A stretch of DNA of 64,000 nucleotides from Dugong dugon. Lineage: Eukaryota; Chordata; Mammalia; Sirenia; Dugongidae. Position 1 is the first letter of the stretch. Each line of letters starts with the position of its first letter. The stretch covers positions 55,424,145 to 55,488,144 of the forward strand of contig CM057468.1 in NCBI GenBank assembly GCA_030035585.1, in the 5' to 3' direction. The notes beneath the pieces are model-generated. The model did not search any database and was not told where the DNA came from. It was given only the letters and a program-made list of their open reading frames with translations. The translations under genes were made by a program, and so were the position numbers. Positions 34,400 through 45,977 of this stretch are shown here, piece after piece.

Positions 34400-37250
34400 A
34401 TTCATGCTTGTGGCAGTCCATGGTACATTCAGTATTCTTTAACAATATTGTAATTCAAATGTATCAATTCATCTTTGGTCATCCTGTTTAATTGTCCAGC
34501 TTTCCTATGTATATAAGGCGAATAAAGTTATAATGGTTTAGTTCGAGTGCACCTTAGTCATAAAGGTCTTTTGCAGCAGATTTCCCCAATGCAATATGTG
34601 CTTTGAGTTCTTGACTGTTGCTTCCATGAGCAGAGATTGTTGATCCAAGTAAAATGAAATCCTTGACAAATTCAATATTTTCTCATGATGTTGTTTATTG
34701 GTCCAGTTGTGAAGGTTTTTGTTTTCTTTATGTTGAGGTGTAATCAGTACTGAAGGCCGTAGTGTTTGATCTTCATCAGTAAGTGCTTCAAGTTCTCTTC
34801 ACTTTTGGCAAGCAAAGTTTTGTCATCTGCATATCACAGTCTTCCTGTAGTCCTAATGTCGAGTTCTTCTTCTTATAGTCCAGCTTCTTGGATTATTTGC
34901 TCAGCATACAGATTGAAAAAGTATGGTGAAAAAGGATACAACCCTGAGGCATACCCTTCCTGACTTTAAGCCACACAGTATCCCCTTGTTCTGTCCAAAC
35001 GACTGGCTCTTGATCTAGCAACAGTTTCCACATGAGAATTAAGTGTTCTAGAATTCTCATTCTTCACAGTATTATCCATAATTTGTTATGATCCACACAA
35101 TCAAATGACTTTGCATAGTCAATAAAACACAGGTAAATATATTTATGACATTCTCTGTTTTCAGACAAGATGCATCTGACACCAGCAATGTTATCCCTTA
35201 TTCCATGTCCTCTTCTGAATCCAGCTTGAATTTCTGGCAGCTTCCTATTGATGTAAAGCTGCAGCCATTTTGCAATTAACTTCGGCAAAATTTTGCTTGC
35301 AGATGATATTGATGCTATTGTTAGATAATTCCACATTCCTTTGGATCACTGTGATGATTAAGGTTGTGTGTCAGCTTGACTGGGCCATGATTCTCAGTGG
35401 TTTGGCAGTTATGATATAGTTTGGCAGTTGTGTAATGATGTAATCAACTCCATGATGAGTTCTGCTATGAGCAGCCAATCAGTTGAAAGGAAATTTCCTC
35501 GGGAGTGTGGCCTGCCTCCAGTGTCTAAATTGATGTTCCAGCAAGGCTTTTGCTCTGAATCCTGCATCTGGATCCTCATCATCTGACCTTCAGTTCTTGG
35601 GACTTGAGCTAGCAGCTAATCTGCCAATCTTGGGATTCATCAGCCTTTGTAGCCTGTAAGCCAGTGGCCTGCTGTCTGACCTGCCTATCTCAGGTTTGCT
35701 AGTCCCTGCGGCTATGCAAGTCAGAAGACGCCTCCAGCTTAACATTCTACCCAGACTTTGGACTTGCCAGCCTCTACAACTGCATGAGCCATTTCCTTGA
35801 GATAAATCTCTCTCTCTTTCTCTCTATACATACATATATATGTATATGTGCTTCACCGGTTTTGCTTTTCTAGAGAACTCAGCCTAAGGCAATCACCTTT
35901 CTTTGGAATGGGGACAAATATGGATCTCTTCCAGTTCGTTAGCCAGGTAGCTCTCTTCAAAATTTTTTCTCATATATGAGTGAGCTCTTCCAGCATTGCA
36001 TCTCTTTGTTGAAGCATCTCAATTATTATTCCATATATTCCTGGACTCTTGTTTTTCCCCAAGACTTTCAGGCAGCTTGGACTTCTTTTTTCAGTACCAT
36101 CGGCTCACTGTCATATGTTACCTCCTGGAATGGTTGAACATTAGACCAATTCTTTTTGGTACAGTAGCTCTGTGTATTCTTTCCATCTTCTTTTGATGCT
36201 TCCCGGGTCATTCAATTTTTTACCCACAGAATCTTTCAATATTGCAACTAGAGGTTTGAATTTTTCTTCAGTTCTTTCAGCTTGAGAAATACCGCGTGCG
36301 CTCTTTTTTTTGGTTTTCTGGTTCCAAGTCTTTGTACATTTCATCATAATACTTTACCTTGTCTTCTTGAGCTGCCTTTTGAAATTATTTGTTCCACTAT
36401 TACTTTATCATTTCTTCTGTTCACTTTAGCTATTCTGAGCTCAAGAGCAAGTTTCAGAGTCTCTTCTGACATACATTTTGGTCTTTTCTTTCTTTCTTGT
36501 CTTTTTAATGGCCTTCTTCTTTCTTCATGTATGATGCTCTTTATATCATCCCACAATTCTTCTGGTCTTCAGTCATTAGTATTAATTGCATCAAATCTTT
36601 TCTTGCAATGGCCTCTAAATTCAGGTGGGGTATATTTAAGATTGTACTTTGGTTCTCATGGATTGTTTTAATTTTCAGCTTTAACTTGAACTTGCATATA
36701 AGCAATTGATGGTCTATTTCATAGTTAATGCCTCGCCTTGTCTTGACTGATGATATTGACCTTCTCCATCATCTCTTTTCATGGATGTAATCGATTTGAT
36801 TCCTATATATTTCATCAGGCAAGGTCAAAGTGTATAGTCCTCATTTGTGTTGTTGAAAAAAGGTATTTCCGATGAATAAGTCATTGGTCTTGCTATCATG
36901 AGATCTACGGTGTCGTTACTATCACCAAAGTCATATTTTCCAACTACTGATCCTTCCTCTTTATTTCCAACTTTCCCATTCTGATCACTGGTAATTATCA
37001 ATGGATCTTGATTGCATGCTTGATCAATTGCAGATTGCAACTGTTCGTAAAAATTTTCAATTTCTTTATCCTTGGCATTAATGGTTGGTGCATAAATTTG
37101 AGTTTAATGGTCTTCCTTGTAGGTGTATGGATATTATTCTATCACCGACAGTATTGTACTTTAGGATAGATTTTGGAATGTTCTTTTTGATAATGAATAC
37201 AACAGCAATCCTCTTCAATTTGTCATTCTTGGCATAGCAGACCATATGAT
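34400..37250 (-). pseudogene. RTE-2 endonuclease-reverse transcriptase remnant
   Basis: On the minus strand, blocks of the single RTE polyprotein are readable. They are an EN part (36825-37040, with ITSDQNGKVGNKEEGSVVGKY), a linker rich in K/R (36344-36556) and RT (35064-35336, GFRRGHGIRDNIAGVR…DYAKSFDCVDHNKLWIIL). The YADD box lies near 34820-34840. Frames change between the blocks, and the solo LTR cuts RT immediately upstream of its conserved start. It is non-functional. Confidence 0.88.
35350..35891 (+). mobile_element. Solo LTR, ERVL-type family, inside RTE-2
   Basis: It starts 'tgtgatgattaaggttgtg' and ends 'cagcctaaggca', 542 bp. A perfect 5-bp duplication 'atcac' lies at 35345-35349 and 35892-35896. 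Removing the LTR and one duplication copy restores the RTE sequence 'ggatcacctttctttgg'. A short CT/AT simple run at about 35806-35850 lies inside it. Confidence 0.94.
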
Positions 37251-37268
37251 TGTTGAAACAAAGTTACT

Positions 37269-38364
37269 GGTGTCAAATAAATTTGGGGAAATCTTGCTAA
37301 AGCAATGTTAAATGGGTTCTTTTTTGTACCTTTCTTAAAATGAATGTGGTACATATGTTTTATGGAAATATTTGTGTCATAGATATTTGTCACAATATCT
37401 TCAGCATAATAAAAACATTTGTTTTATACTCAGGCTACAATTTATTCCTTCTCTGCCCTTCCTCCCTGCTTTTTTTTTTATCTTTGAGTGATCCTCTTTT
37501 AATATGCTTTGGTTTAACAATATATTCCATAGCAGCTTAATGGTGAAATATAAACATTTTATGAATTAGAAAATACATTGAAATCCCTAAGGTGGGAGAT
37601 ATTAAACTGACAATTTCTAAGCATATTTGAACACAGAGCACATTTTATTCCTAAAGCATCTCACGTGACTTAATGTGTTCTTGGGAAAGCATTGGTATTC
37701 CTTGCCTTTGCACACAGAAGGAAGAAGGCATCTACTCATTCAGGTGATGGGGTGGTGGGAGGAGCAACCTGGCTGGGGCACTCTGAGTTTTCAGTAAGCA
37801 TATATGGTGGAAGTACAAAATTCAACACAGCATCTTTCACTCAGCAGGTGCATCAGAAACTCTGCAATTGGGACTCACCTAAGATATAAGCTAGTCAAAT
37901 ATGCAAATGATCATGTTGCTTCATACTATCATCAACAAATCTCAGGGATTTACAGTATAACCTTGGGAAAACTAAAAGTTGACTGATTATTCAAAGGACA
38001 GAAGAGTCTATAATAAATCAAAATTCATGTGATTTTGTTAGTTTTAATATTGATTTAGGTAGTTTAAAAATTGCTTTATGGAGAAGGCCAGCTTCATAGA
38101 TTTAAAGAAAAAAATGATCTATTTCTGATCAATATAGATTTTAGCATGTAAATCATTACTTTTCTATTATATTATTTTATAAAAAGGGATATTTTACTTT
38201 TGTAAAATTGTTTAATAAAACATAAATAACCTTAGTTAGATTATTATTTTCCTGCCACTCTTGAGCTGTGTTTGATACATTTCTTTTGCACTGTTCATCT
38301 CAAAATCCTTACAGGCATATTTTAATGTCTTAAAGACATGCAATGTTTCTGGATACATCTTTAA
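37269..38364. other. Unique AT-rich DNA
   Basis: No gene or repeat recognised. Open frames of 60-66 codons here have no recognisable features. Confidence 0.4.
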
Positions 38365-38620
38365 ACCAAATTTTTTATAAGTATAATTTGTATATAATAA
38401 AATCCACCCATTTTTACTTTACCTTTTGATGATTTTTTACAAATTTATATACCTGTGTAACCACTAACACAATCAAGATATACAATATTGCCATCACTGC
38501 AGAGGATGTATTATATCCCTTGCCAGACAACACCACACAGCCCAGCCCCTAACACCAGAAAACCACTGATCTGCTTCTTGACACTGAAGAAGAGATTTGT
38601 TTGAAGGTATCCTGAAAGAT
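38365..38620 (-). repeat. Old L1M-type LINE 3' fragment, antisense
   Basis: 'ataatttgtatataataaaa', 'tatatacctgtgtaaccact', 'aatcaagatatacaatatt' and 'aaaccactgatctgcttctt' follow the antisense 3' end of ancient mammalian L1M elements. It is much more diverged than the L1s above. Confidence 0.7.
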
Positions 38621-39059
38621 CCTTCTTGGTCATTTCTCTCTCCACCAGCACTATGAACTCCAGAGAACTTTCCCAAGGACAATGGTGGTACTTGGGTAAA
38701 ACTAAAGCTATTGGGACCACCTAGAACTGCTTGATTTTGCCTGTCCCAATCCTGGTCTTCCAATCTCCTCTTTTCTCCTGTGAACCTCCCAGTATCCAGT
38801 CATATCCTTCTAATATTTTACATTTTAGCTTAATTCAGCTAGAATCTGTGTCTATTACTCTCAACAGAAGAATCTTTACTTGCATAAAAATTCATCTTAA
38901 AGACATTGTTATTTAGAGATGAAACTTCAATAGACATAAAGAGTTGTTGAATTCCCTCAACTTAGTTTTAACATATTTTTATATAACTCTCACTGTTATC
39001 TTGTTCAATCATAAAAGCCAGAATCATTTAATTTTTGTAAAATTGTCTTGATCTTATCT
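38621..39059. other. Unique DNA
   Basis: No repeat family or gene recognised. Confidence 0.4.
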
Positions 39060-39375
39060 TGGCTGGGAAAATAGTTACTAATTGCAGTTTCAGATTATGC
39101 ATTTAATGCTTAGTAGAGTGTTTGGCAAATAGTTTTTGTTGTTGTTAGTTGCAATTGAGTCAATTCCAATTCATGGCGACCCCATACGTGCAGAGTAGAA
39201 CTGATCCATAGGGTTTTAAAGGTTATGCTCTTTCAGAAGCAGATTGCCAGGTCTATCTTCTGAGGCACTTCTGGGTGCCTTCAAACTGCCAATTTTTTGG
39301 TTAGTTATCAAGTGCTTTACCATTTGTGTGATGCAAATGGGAACTCAATATATATATTTGTTGACCTCATGAAAA
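39060..39375 (+). repeat. L2 3' end split by an antisense SINE
   Basis: L2-like 'atgcttagtagagtgtttgg' lies just before and 'ctcaatatatatatttgttg' just after a SINE at 39133-39330 (minus strand, with 'gaccccatacgtgcagagta' and 'agcagattgccaggtctatc'). The L2 sense tail is interrupted, which orders L2 before the SINE. Confidence 0.75.
39133..39330 (-). repeat. Afrotherian SINE, long form, antisense
   Basis: RTE-like tail 'gttagttgcaattgagtcaa' and the internal 'ctttcagaagcagattgcca' identify the long form. A short possible duplication ('gcaaat') flanks it. Confidence 0.85.
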
Positions 39376-40079
39376 AAAATTAAAAACATATCTGCTGTAA
39401 AGGACATCAGTGATCAATTAATAGGGAAAAGGCAACTTAAAAGGCAGTCAGATAATTATAATGGATAATTTCACCTTTAAACTAAATGAAGAATTGTCAA
39501 ATGAAGCTATAAAAGTGTTAAGTATTTGGACACTGTGTTTTGGGACTGGATATCTTAGTTTAACTTCAAAGAAGCAATGACAATAGCCAGTTTATTCTTT
39601 ATCATCTGTTCCATTTTCTGCTTATAACAATTTAAGTATCAGCTTCAGAATCATTAACCCATTGCCACTGCCCTTTGTCCCTTGCAGGTGTAAGCAAAAC
39701 TAGTATAGGACAGAAACTATTATCTCCTCAGAGTCTGACTTTGACAACTGATAGATATGAACGCTTCTTCTTTTTCAAATCACTGTCTCCTGTGCAGACT
39801 CTTGGCTTTAGTCATTTACCTTCAAACCACCACCACTGCATTGCTGACTCTGCACTCAACAAAGCTGAAAAATATAGCAGTTTGACGTTTAACGGCTCAA
39901 GGCTTCTTTTCTCCTTAAAAGAATTATGAAAGGCAGCTACATGCGGCTTTATCTGCTCATATGGTTTCAAAGCAGATGGTGAATTCTCACCTCAGCTGGA
40001 TGGAAGTACCCTCAAAACAATTAGCAGTATTTACCAGTTTAATTGTAATTGCTTGACTCTGGGGCCTTTGGGAACATGT
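39376..40079. other. Unique DNA containing an 84-codon open frame
   Basis: The frame 39675-39929 is preceded by a polypyrimidine tract ending in cag at about 39688 ('ccctttgtcccttgcag'), resembling a splice acceptor. The translation has no recognised domain. It could be chance, a non-coding RNA exon or a UTR; I do not call it a gene. Confidence 0.3.
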
Positions 40080-40376
40080 AATTTACGATCGCCGATGCAC
40101 AGATCTAGGCAGATGAAGACAGCAAATTCAAAAACTTCAACTTGTTTACTTTGGACATGTCATCAGGAAAGACTAATTAATAGAAAAAGACATCATGGTT
40201 GGAAAAGTAAAGGGTCAGGGAAACCCTCAATGAGATAGATGACAGAAGAGCCAAAACAATAGATTTAAACTTACCAGTGATCATGAAGATAATGCAGGAA
40301 TGGGCAACATTTTATTCTGTTGTACAAGGGGTCATCCTGAGTTGGAGCTGACTCTACGGCAACTAACAACAACAAC
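40080..40376 (+). mobile_element. RTE LINE 3' end fragment
   Basis: 'ttggacatgtcatcaggaaa', 'tcattctgttgtacaaggggt'-type sequence (given in part) and the ending 'ggcaactaacaacaacaaca' match the RTE terminus at 53815-54016. It is 5'-truncated, about 300 bp. Confidence 0.82.
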
Positions 40377-41284
40377 ATGGTCAACCTAATAAGTCTCCAG
40401 TAAAGTCATTCAGATATTTAAGGATTTGCGATTTGAGGTTTTATATTGGTATCTTAATATTTAACCTGAAGTGAATTAGGACTGTGTGGTGCCTATGTTG
40501 ATCTACAGTCACAACAAATCTGTGATTTATTTTCTTTAATGATCAGGATATTAAATCAATCCTAATTGAGAGTATGTTCCTGTCCAAAATTAATCAAGGC
40601 ATATTGTCATGTCTAGAATATTTCTAACAAATCCATTATATTTCATGATTGTCTCCTAAGAGTATTAACAAAAATAACACATAAGGAATATTTCAAGAAT
40701 TTCAGGAAGTGCTAATATAAAGTCTTAACCTCCACCCCATCCTCAACACACACACAAAAATGAGTTCACACAAAGTTTTGTAGATAGTCTTTTAGAGATT
40801 AAAAGAAACGTTTTACTATTTAAAAAAATTATCCCAATAAAAAGCAAAGGCTAATAAGGAAAAATAAGATTATTTCACAACAAGTTGTTTATAATCTATT
40901 TTGCTTGACCACATTTGACAGGAAAGATCCAGGAGACTGTTATGAAGTCCAATACTGCCTCTCACAGTATCACAAATTTTTGATAATGCAATCACTTTGC
41001 TAGTATGTTTTTCATTCTAGGACCCGTTTCAAAGTAGGCATGCTTCCCTTAGAATCCTTAGAGTTCAATAGTCACAGATCATTTGACTTGATAAATTATA
41101 TAAGATTTTATTGTTGAAGTTACATCCATCACCACATTGGAATCAGTTCATTGTTGTATCTCAAAGACGTTACAATACCATCTTCAGTTTTCTCAATGTT
41201 CTCCTTCAAACTCTGTTCCTTTTCTTTCCTTTAAAAATCTGAGCAATAAACAGAGCAGAAGAAGAATCTCCTTAGAAATATAGT
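40377..41284. other. Unique AT-rich DNA
   Basis: No repeat family or gene recognised. Confidence 0.4.
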
Positions 41285-41420
41285 GAAGAAATGAAAGTCA
41301 TCTAAATGTCCACAAATAGACTGATTCAATGACTTTTTCCACTACTACATGGAATACTACACGATCTAGAAAAATAATCATGTACCTATCTATCGATTTA
41401 CTTAAAAAGATGCTTATGAT
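41285..41420 (+). repeat. Old L1M-type ORF2 end fragment
   Basis: 'catctaaatgtccacaaata' followed by 'acatggaatactacacgatc' is the decayed end of ORF2 of an old L1. It lies next to L2-like sequence ('catgtgctcagcactaggct') that the provirus has split. Confidence 0.6.
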
Positions 41421-41481
41421 ATTTATTGTGAATATTCCATGTGCTCAGCACTAGGCTAAGTGAGAGAAAAATCATGGTGAG

Positions 41482-42033
41482 TATGATGGTTAAGATTGTG
41501 TGTTAACTTGGCTCGGCCATGATTCTCAGTGGTTTGGCAGTCATATGATGTTGTGATCATTTCCACATTGAAATTTGATATAACGTAATCACCCCCATGA
41601 CGGGATCTGCTATGAGCAGCCAACCAGTTGAAAGAGAGTTTCCTTGGGTGTGTGACCTGCATTTAATATAAATGCATATTCTGTCAAGACTCATGGGCTT
41701 TTGCTCACTCTGGATCCTGTGGCTGGCTCCTGTTCATCTGACTGCTGGTTCTTGGAACTTGAGCTAGTAGCTTACCTGCGGTATTACCTGCCAATCTCGG
41801 GATTCATTGACCTTAGCAGTCTGTGAGCTACGGCCCTGCTCTATGACCTGTTGATCTTGCATTTGCCAGCCCCTGCAGCTAGGTGATTCAGGAGAAGCCT
41901 CCAGCCTGACCCACAGACTTGTGATAATCCAGTCTCTACAGCCACATGAGCCATTTCCTTGATATAAATCTCCCTCTATATATATTTACATACTTTACTG
42001 GTTTTACTTCTCTAGAGAACCCAGCCTAAGACA
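41482..42033 (+). mobile_element. 5' LTR of the ERVL-like provirus
   Basis: It starts 'tatgatggttaag'; the expected TG is mutated to TA, since the 3' LTR starts 'tgtgatggtt'. It ends 'cagcctaagaca'. A TATA-like run ('ctatatatatttacatac') lies near its end at about 41976-41993. Confidence 0.93.
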
Positions 42034-42034
42034 T

Positions 42035-42053
42035 CAAGTAACAAGAGTGGTTC
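42035..42053 (+). other. Primer binding site, tRNA-Leu-like, degenerate
   Basis: Two bases after the LTR, 'gtaacaagagtgg' aligns with the complement of a tRNA-Leu 3' end. Leucine tRNA priming is what gives ERVL its name. Several mismatches remain, so the call is moderate. Confidence 0.55.
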
Positions 42054-42319
42054 TAGAGAAACAAAATTGTAAGGATGAGTTTTCTAAATTGGTTCTCAAG
42101 TCTGCTTAGTCTTAAAGATGTTGATGACTCTGCTTCCAGTAGCAAAGGGGGCCCTGCTAATCCATGGCATGAGCAGGAAGTACAAATACAAAACATATGA
42201 CCACCAATAGATCAGGTATTGGTGAAAGGCGAGGCTCTAGGTGATTGCATGTGTGATATCTTTCTAAATTTTGTCATAATGAGAAGTATAAGTAAGCTGG
42301 TTTGTTGGTCCTACTTTTG

Positions 42320-42530
42320 CTAGAGAAACTGGCAAAAGAAAGAGATGCACTCAGGGCTTCAGAGTCAAAGCTCAAGTGTCACATAAATGACCTCAAAGTT
42401 TCCACTTCTACATTCAAAAAAAGCTTTATTTCTTGTGGTAACAGAGCTGATATTGCTGAAAACGAAACCTAGAGTCTTATTGTAAGAGTGGCTGAATTAC
42501 AACACCAACTCAAAAGCCATTAGAACTGCC
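42320..42530 (+). pseudogene. ERVL gag remnant
   Basis: A short stretch rich in K, E, L and S codons ('ctggcaaaagaaagagatgc' onward) looks like the gag coiled-coil part. It passes into RT-proximal sequence within 100 bp. Most of gag and all of protease are therefore missing. The identification is by position and composition only. Confidence 0.55.
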
Positions 42531-42594
42531 CCTACCTAGGAAAATAGTAAGCCAAAAGAAATACTGCAATCCTAGAGGCATTGTGGAGATTACT

Positions 42595-44110
42595 GCCACC
42601 ACCAAGGACTTGAAGAATGCAGGAGTGGTGATTCCCACCACAGCCCCATTCAACTCACCTATTTGGCCTGTGCAAAAAGTAGATGGATCTTGGAGAATGA
42701 CATTGGATTATTGAAAACTTAACCAGGTGGTGACTCCAATTGCAGGTGCTGTTCCAGAAGTAGTTTCATTGCTTGAACAAATTAATACATCTCCTGGTAC
42801 CTGATACATAGTTACTGATTTGGCTAATGCCTTTTCTCCATACCTGTTTTGGGGGACCATAAGAAGCAGTTTGCCCTTAGCTGGCAAAATTAGCAATATG
42901 CCTTCACTTGCCTACCTCAGGGCTACATCAACACTCTAGCCTTATGTCATAATATAGTCTTCAGGGAACTTGATCGCCTTTCCTTTCCACAAGACGTCAC
43001 ACTGGTCCATTACATTGATGACATTATGCTGATTGGACCTAGTAAGGAAGAAGTGTCAATGACTCTGGACTTATTGGTAAAACATTTGTGTCCTAGAGGG
43101 CGGAAATAAATCCCACAAAAATTCAGTCACCTTCCACCTTAGTGAAATTTCTAGGGGTCCAGTGGAGTGGGGCATGTCGAGATATTCCTTCTAAAGTGAA
43201 GGATAATTTATTGCATCTGGCTCCCTTCACAACTAAAAAGGAGGCACAATGCCTAGTGAGACTCTTGGGATTTTGGAGGCAACATATTCATCATTTGGGT
43301 GAGCTACTCCAGCCTATTTATCAAGTGACTTGAAAAGTTGCTAGTTTTGAGTGGGGCCAAGAACAAGAGAAGGCTCTGCAACAGGTTCAGGCTGTCATTC
43401 AAGCCACTCTACCCCTTGGGCCATATAATTTGGATGATCCAATAGTTCCTGAAGTGTTAGTGGCAGATAGAGCTGCTGTTTGGACTCTTGGTCAGGCCCC
43501 TGTTGGTGAATCACAGCACAGACTCTTAGAATTTTGGAGCAAAGCACAGCCACCTCTGCAGATAACTACTCTCCCTTTGAGAAACAGTTTTTGTCTTGTT
43601 ACTGGGCCTTAGTAGTGGCTGAACACTTAAACATGGGCAAAAAATCACTATGCAGCCTGAGCTACCCATCATGAACTGGGTGTTGTACAATCCACAGAGT
43701 CATAAAGTTGGATGTGCACAGCAGCACTCCATCATTAAATGGAAGTTGTATATATGAGATCTGGCCCTAGCAGGACCTGAAGGCAAAAGTAAGTTGCATG
43801 AGGAACTGGCCCAAAAGCCCATGGTCTCCACTTCTGTCGCATTACCTTCCATCTCCCAGTCTGCACCTATGACCTCATGGGGAGTTCCTTATGATCAGTT
43901 GACTGAAGAAGAGAAAACGCTTGCCTGGTTTACAGATGGTTCTGCACAACATGCAGGCACCACTCGAAGTGGACAGTAGCAGCACTACAGCTCCTTTCTG
44001 GGATCTCCCTTCCCTGAAGTATACAGTGGTGAAGGGAAATCTTCCCAATGGGCAGAACTTCGAGCAATGAACCTGGTTGTTCACTTTGCTTGGAAGGAGA
44101 AATGGCCAGA
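42595..44110 (+). pseudogene. ERVL pol: reverse transcriptase and RNase H, broken
   Basis: The pol polyprotein copies retroviral RNA into DNA. RT begins near 42600, and the catalytic YIDD box is at 43011-43022 within the [10 protein letters not shown] context. The connection part follows (43142-43333, frame with FLGVQWSGACRDIPSKVKD). The RNase H motif WFTDGSA lies at about 43925-43945. Stops interrupt the frame, for example after the RT start, near 43333 and at 43977-43979, and frames change between blocks. The protein is described here as found, in pieces. Confidence 0.9.
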
Positions 44111-44379
44111 TATGTGATTATATACTGATTCATAGGCTGTGGCCAATGGTTTGCCTGGATGGTCAGGGACCTGAAAGGAACATGATTGAAAAATTGGAGA
44201 CAAGGAGGTATGGGGAAGAGGTTTATATAGACCTCTCTGAGTGGGCCCAAGAAGTGAAGATGTTTGTGTCTCACCGAAGGGTGACCTCAGCAGAGGAGAA
44301 TTTTAACAATCAAGTGGATATAATGATGCAGTTTGTGGAAACCAGCTATCTTCTTTCCCCAGCTACTCCTGTCATTGCT

Positions 44380-44874
44380 TAATGGGCTCATGAACAAAGT
44401 GGCCATGGTGGCATGGATGGAGGTTATGCATGGACTCAACAACATGGACTTCCACTGATCAAGGCCGACTTGGCTATAGCCACTGCTGAGTGTCCAATCT
44501 GCCAACAGCAGAGATCATCACTGAGTCCCCGATATGGTGCTCGAAGTGTTCAGCCAGCAACCTGGTGGCAAGTTGATTACATTGGACCACTTCCATCATG
44601 GAAAGGGCAGCGTTTTGTTCTTACTAGAATAGACACTCTGGATACGGATTTGCCTTCCCTGCACACAATGTTTCTGCCAAAACTACCTATTAAAGTCAAT
44701 AGAAAACTACAGTTACCCAATTCCAACATGACTATTAATGGCCCAGAGCCTTCAGGAATGAAGATTTTGGTCACTCCACCAGGCAAAGAACCACTTCCAG
44801 ATGAGATGTTTGCTGAGGGCAACGGGAATAAGGAATGGGTGGTGGAAGAAAGTAGTTCTAAATATCAGTTATGA
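44380..44874 (+). pseudogene. ERVL integrase N-terminus joined to dUTPase tail by deletion
   Basis: The HHCC zinc-binding part of integrase is visible (H…H in the HEQSGHGG context at about 44390-44410, and CPICQQQ at about 44493). The first part of the core follows (VDYIGPLPSWKGQ, about 44570-44610). At roughly 44640-44700 the frame passes straight into the end of the dUTPase-containing region (SGMKILVTPPGKEP onward) and stops at 44872-44874. The integrase DDE core and most of dUTPase are deleted. The joined frame 44413-44874 stays open for 153 codons by chance. Confidence 0.85.
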
Positions 44875-45092
44875 CTACATGACCAGTTGCAGAAATGAGG
44901 ACTGTAATTGTTATGAGTATTTCTACTTTATATGTGTGCATCAAATATTTTTGCTTTCTTCACTTACAAAATATAAGATGTAAACAGGGCTAGTGCATTT
45001 TCAGTTGTATGTGCATTCGTTGTATCATGCTAGGTGCAAGTATGACTTTATAACTGTCCTTATTCAGAGATTATGTATGACAAGGGGTGGAC

Positions 45093-45641
45093 TGTGATGG
45101 TTAAGATCGTGTGTCAACTTGGCTGGGCCATAATTCTCAGTGGTTTGTCAGTCGTATTAAGTGATCACTTCCCTGTTGAGATTTGGTATAATGGGATCAC
45201 CCCCATGATGGGATCTGTTGTGAGTAGCCACTCAGTTGAAAGGGATTTTCCTTGGGCATGTGGCCTGCATCGAATAGAAGTGGCATTTTGGCAAGGCTCA
45301 TGGGCTTTTGCTTGCTCTGAATCCTGCAGCTGGCTCCTGTTTGTCTGACCTCCAGTTCTCTGGGCTTGAGCTAGCAGCTTACCTGTGATCTTGCCTGCCA
45401 ATCTCAGGATTTGTTGATCTTTGAAGCCTGTGAGCAACAACCCTACTCTCCAATTTGCCAATCTTGGGCTTGCCAGCCCCTGCGGCTACTTAAATCAGGA
45501 GAAACGTCCAGCTGACCCATGTTCTTGGGAAGTTCTAGTCTCTACAACTGCATAAGCCATTTCATTGATATAAATATCTCTCTATAGATATATTTATATG
45601 CTTTACTGGTTTTGCTTCACTAGAGAACTCAGCCTAAGACA
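45093..45641 (+). mobile_element. 3' LTR of the ERVL-like provirus
   Basis: It starts 'tgtgatggttaagatcgtg' right after a short purine-rich tract ('caaggggtgg', 45081-45090) and ends 'cagcctaagaca'. LTR-to-LTR divergence would date the insertion; by eye it is clearly more than a few per cent. Confidence 0.94.
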
Positions 45642-45646
45642 GTGAG

Positions 45647-45977
45647 CAAGAGAGACTGGGCCCTGTCCTTTAAAAGTTTTAACTTTAATGGGAAAGGCAA
45701 AAAAAGATAAGTGTGCAAAAAAAAACCCACAAACTGAAAATGTTATATTGTTATAAAATTAAAAAAAAAAAGATATGTTGTCCTTTCTCCAAAAAATTTA
45801 AGTATTTTTGTATTAATGAATGTAAAGTGAAAAATGTCCAGAAAGATACACAGAAGCTATTTACAGTGATTTTCAGTGCTGCAGGCAAACAGGTATTCAT
45901 GAGGTGTGCATCAACGTCGTCCTGGCAGTAGTTATCTAAAGTTCACAATGACCCGTTCAATGCCCATGCCTTCAAAA
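45647..45977. other. L2-like flank then unique DNA
   Basis: 'gcaagagagactgggccctg' continues the L2-like segment interrupted by the provirus. The rest is unique with A runs. Confidence 0.4.

Larger units (their letters stand above)
34125..37268 (-). mobile_element. RTE-2 LINE (BovB-like), antisense, 5'-truncated
   Basis: The body is about 34137-37256. The flanks are 'acaaagttattg' (34125-34136) and 'acaaagttactg' (37257-37268), a 12-bp duplication with one mismatch. The + strand shows the reversed 3' end first ('ggtcttcctcttttttgctg'), then RT and then endonuclease. It breaks off about 500 bp short of the element's 5' end. A solo LTR (35350-35891) is inserted in the RT part. About 2.6 kb of RTE sequence is present. 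Confidence 0.92.
41477..45646 (+). mobile_element. ERVL-like endogenous retrovirus, two LTRs, internally deleted
   Basis: The provirus is 41482-45641. It is flanked by a perfect 5-bp duplication 'gtgag' (41477-41481 and 45642-45646), the length expected of ERVL. Order: 5' LTR (552 bp), tRNA-Leu-like primer site, gag remnant, RT, RNase H, start of integrase, dUTPase-end remnant, purine tract and 3' LTR (549 bp). There is no env, as is usual in ERVL. The interior is about 3.1 kb instead of 5-6 kb. The coding region is broken by stops and deletions; it cannot make a particle. Confidence 0.93.

Noticed and set aside
45073-45461. Open frames of 91 and 98 codons
   Set aside because: Both are within the 3' LTR of the provirus, on opposite strands, with no recognisable product.
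41477-45646. An env gene in the provirus
   Set aside because: The sequence between the dUTPase-end remnant and the 3' LTR is only about 220 bp, and ERVL elements normally lack env.
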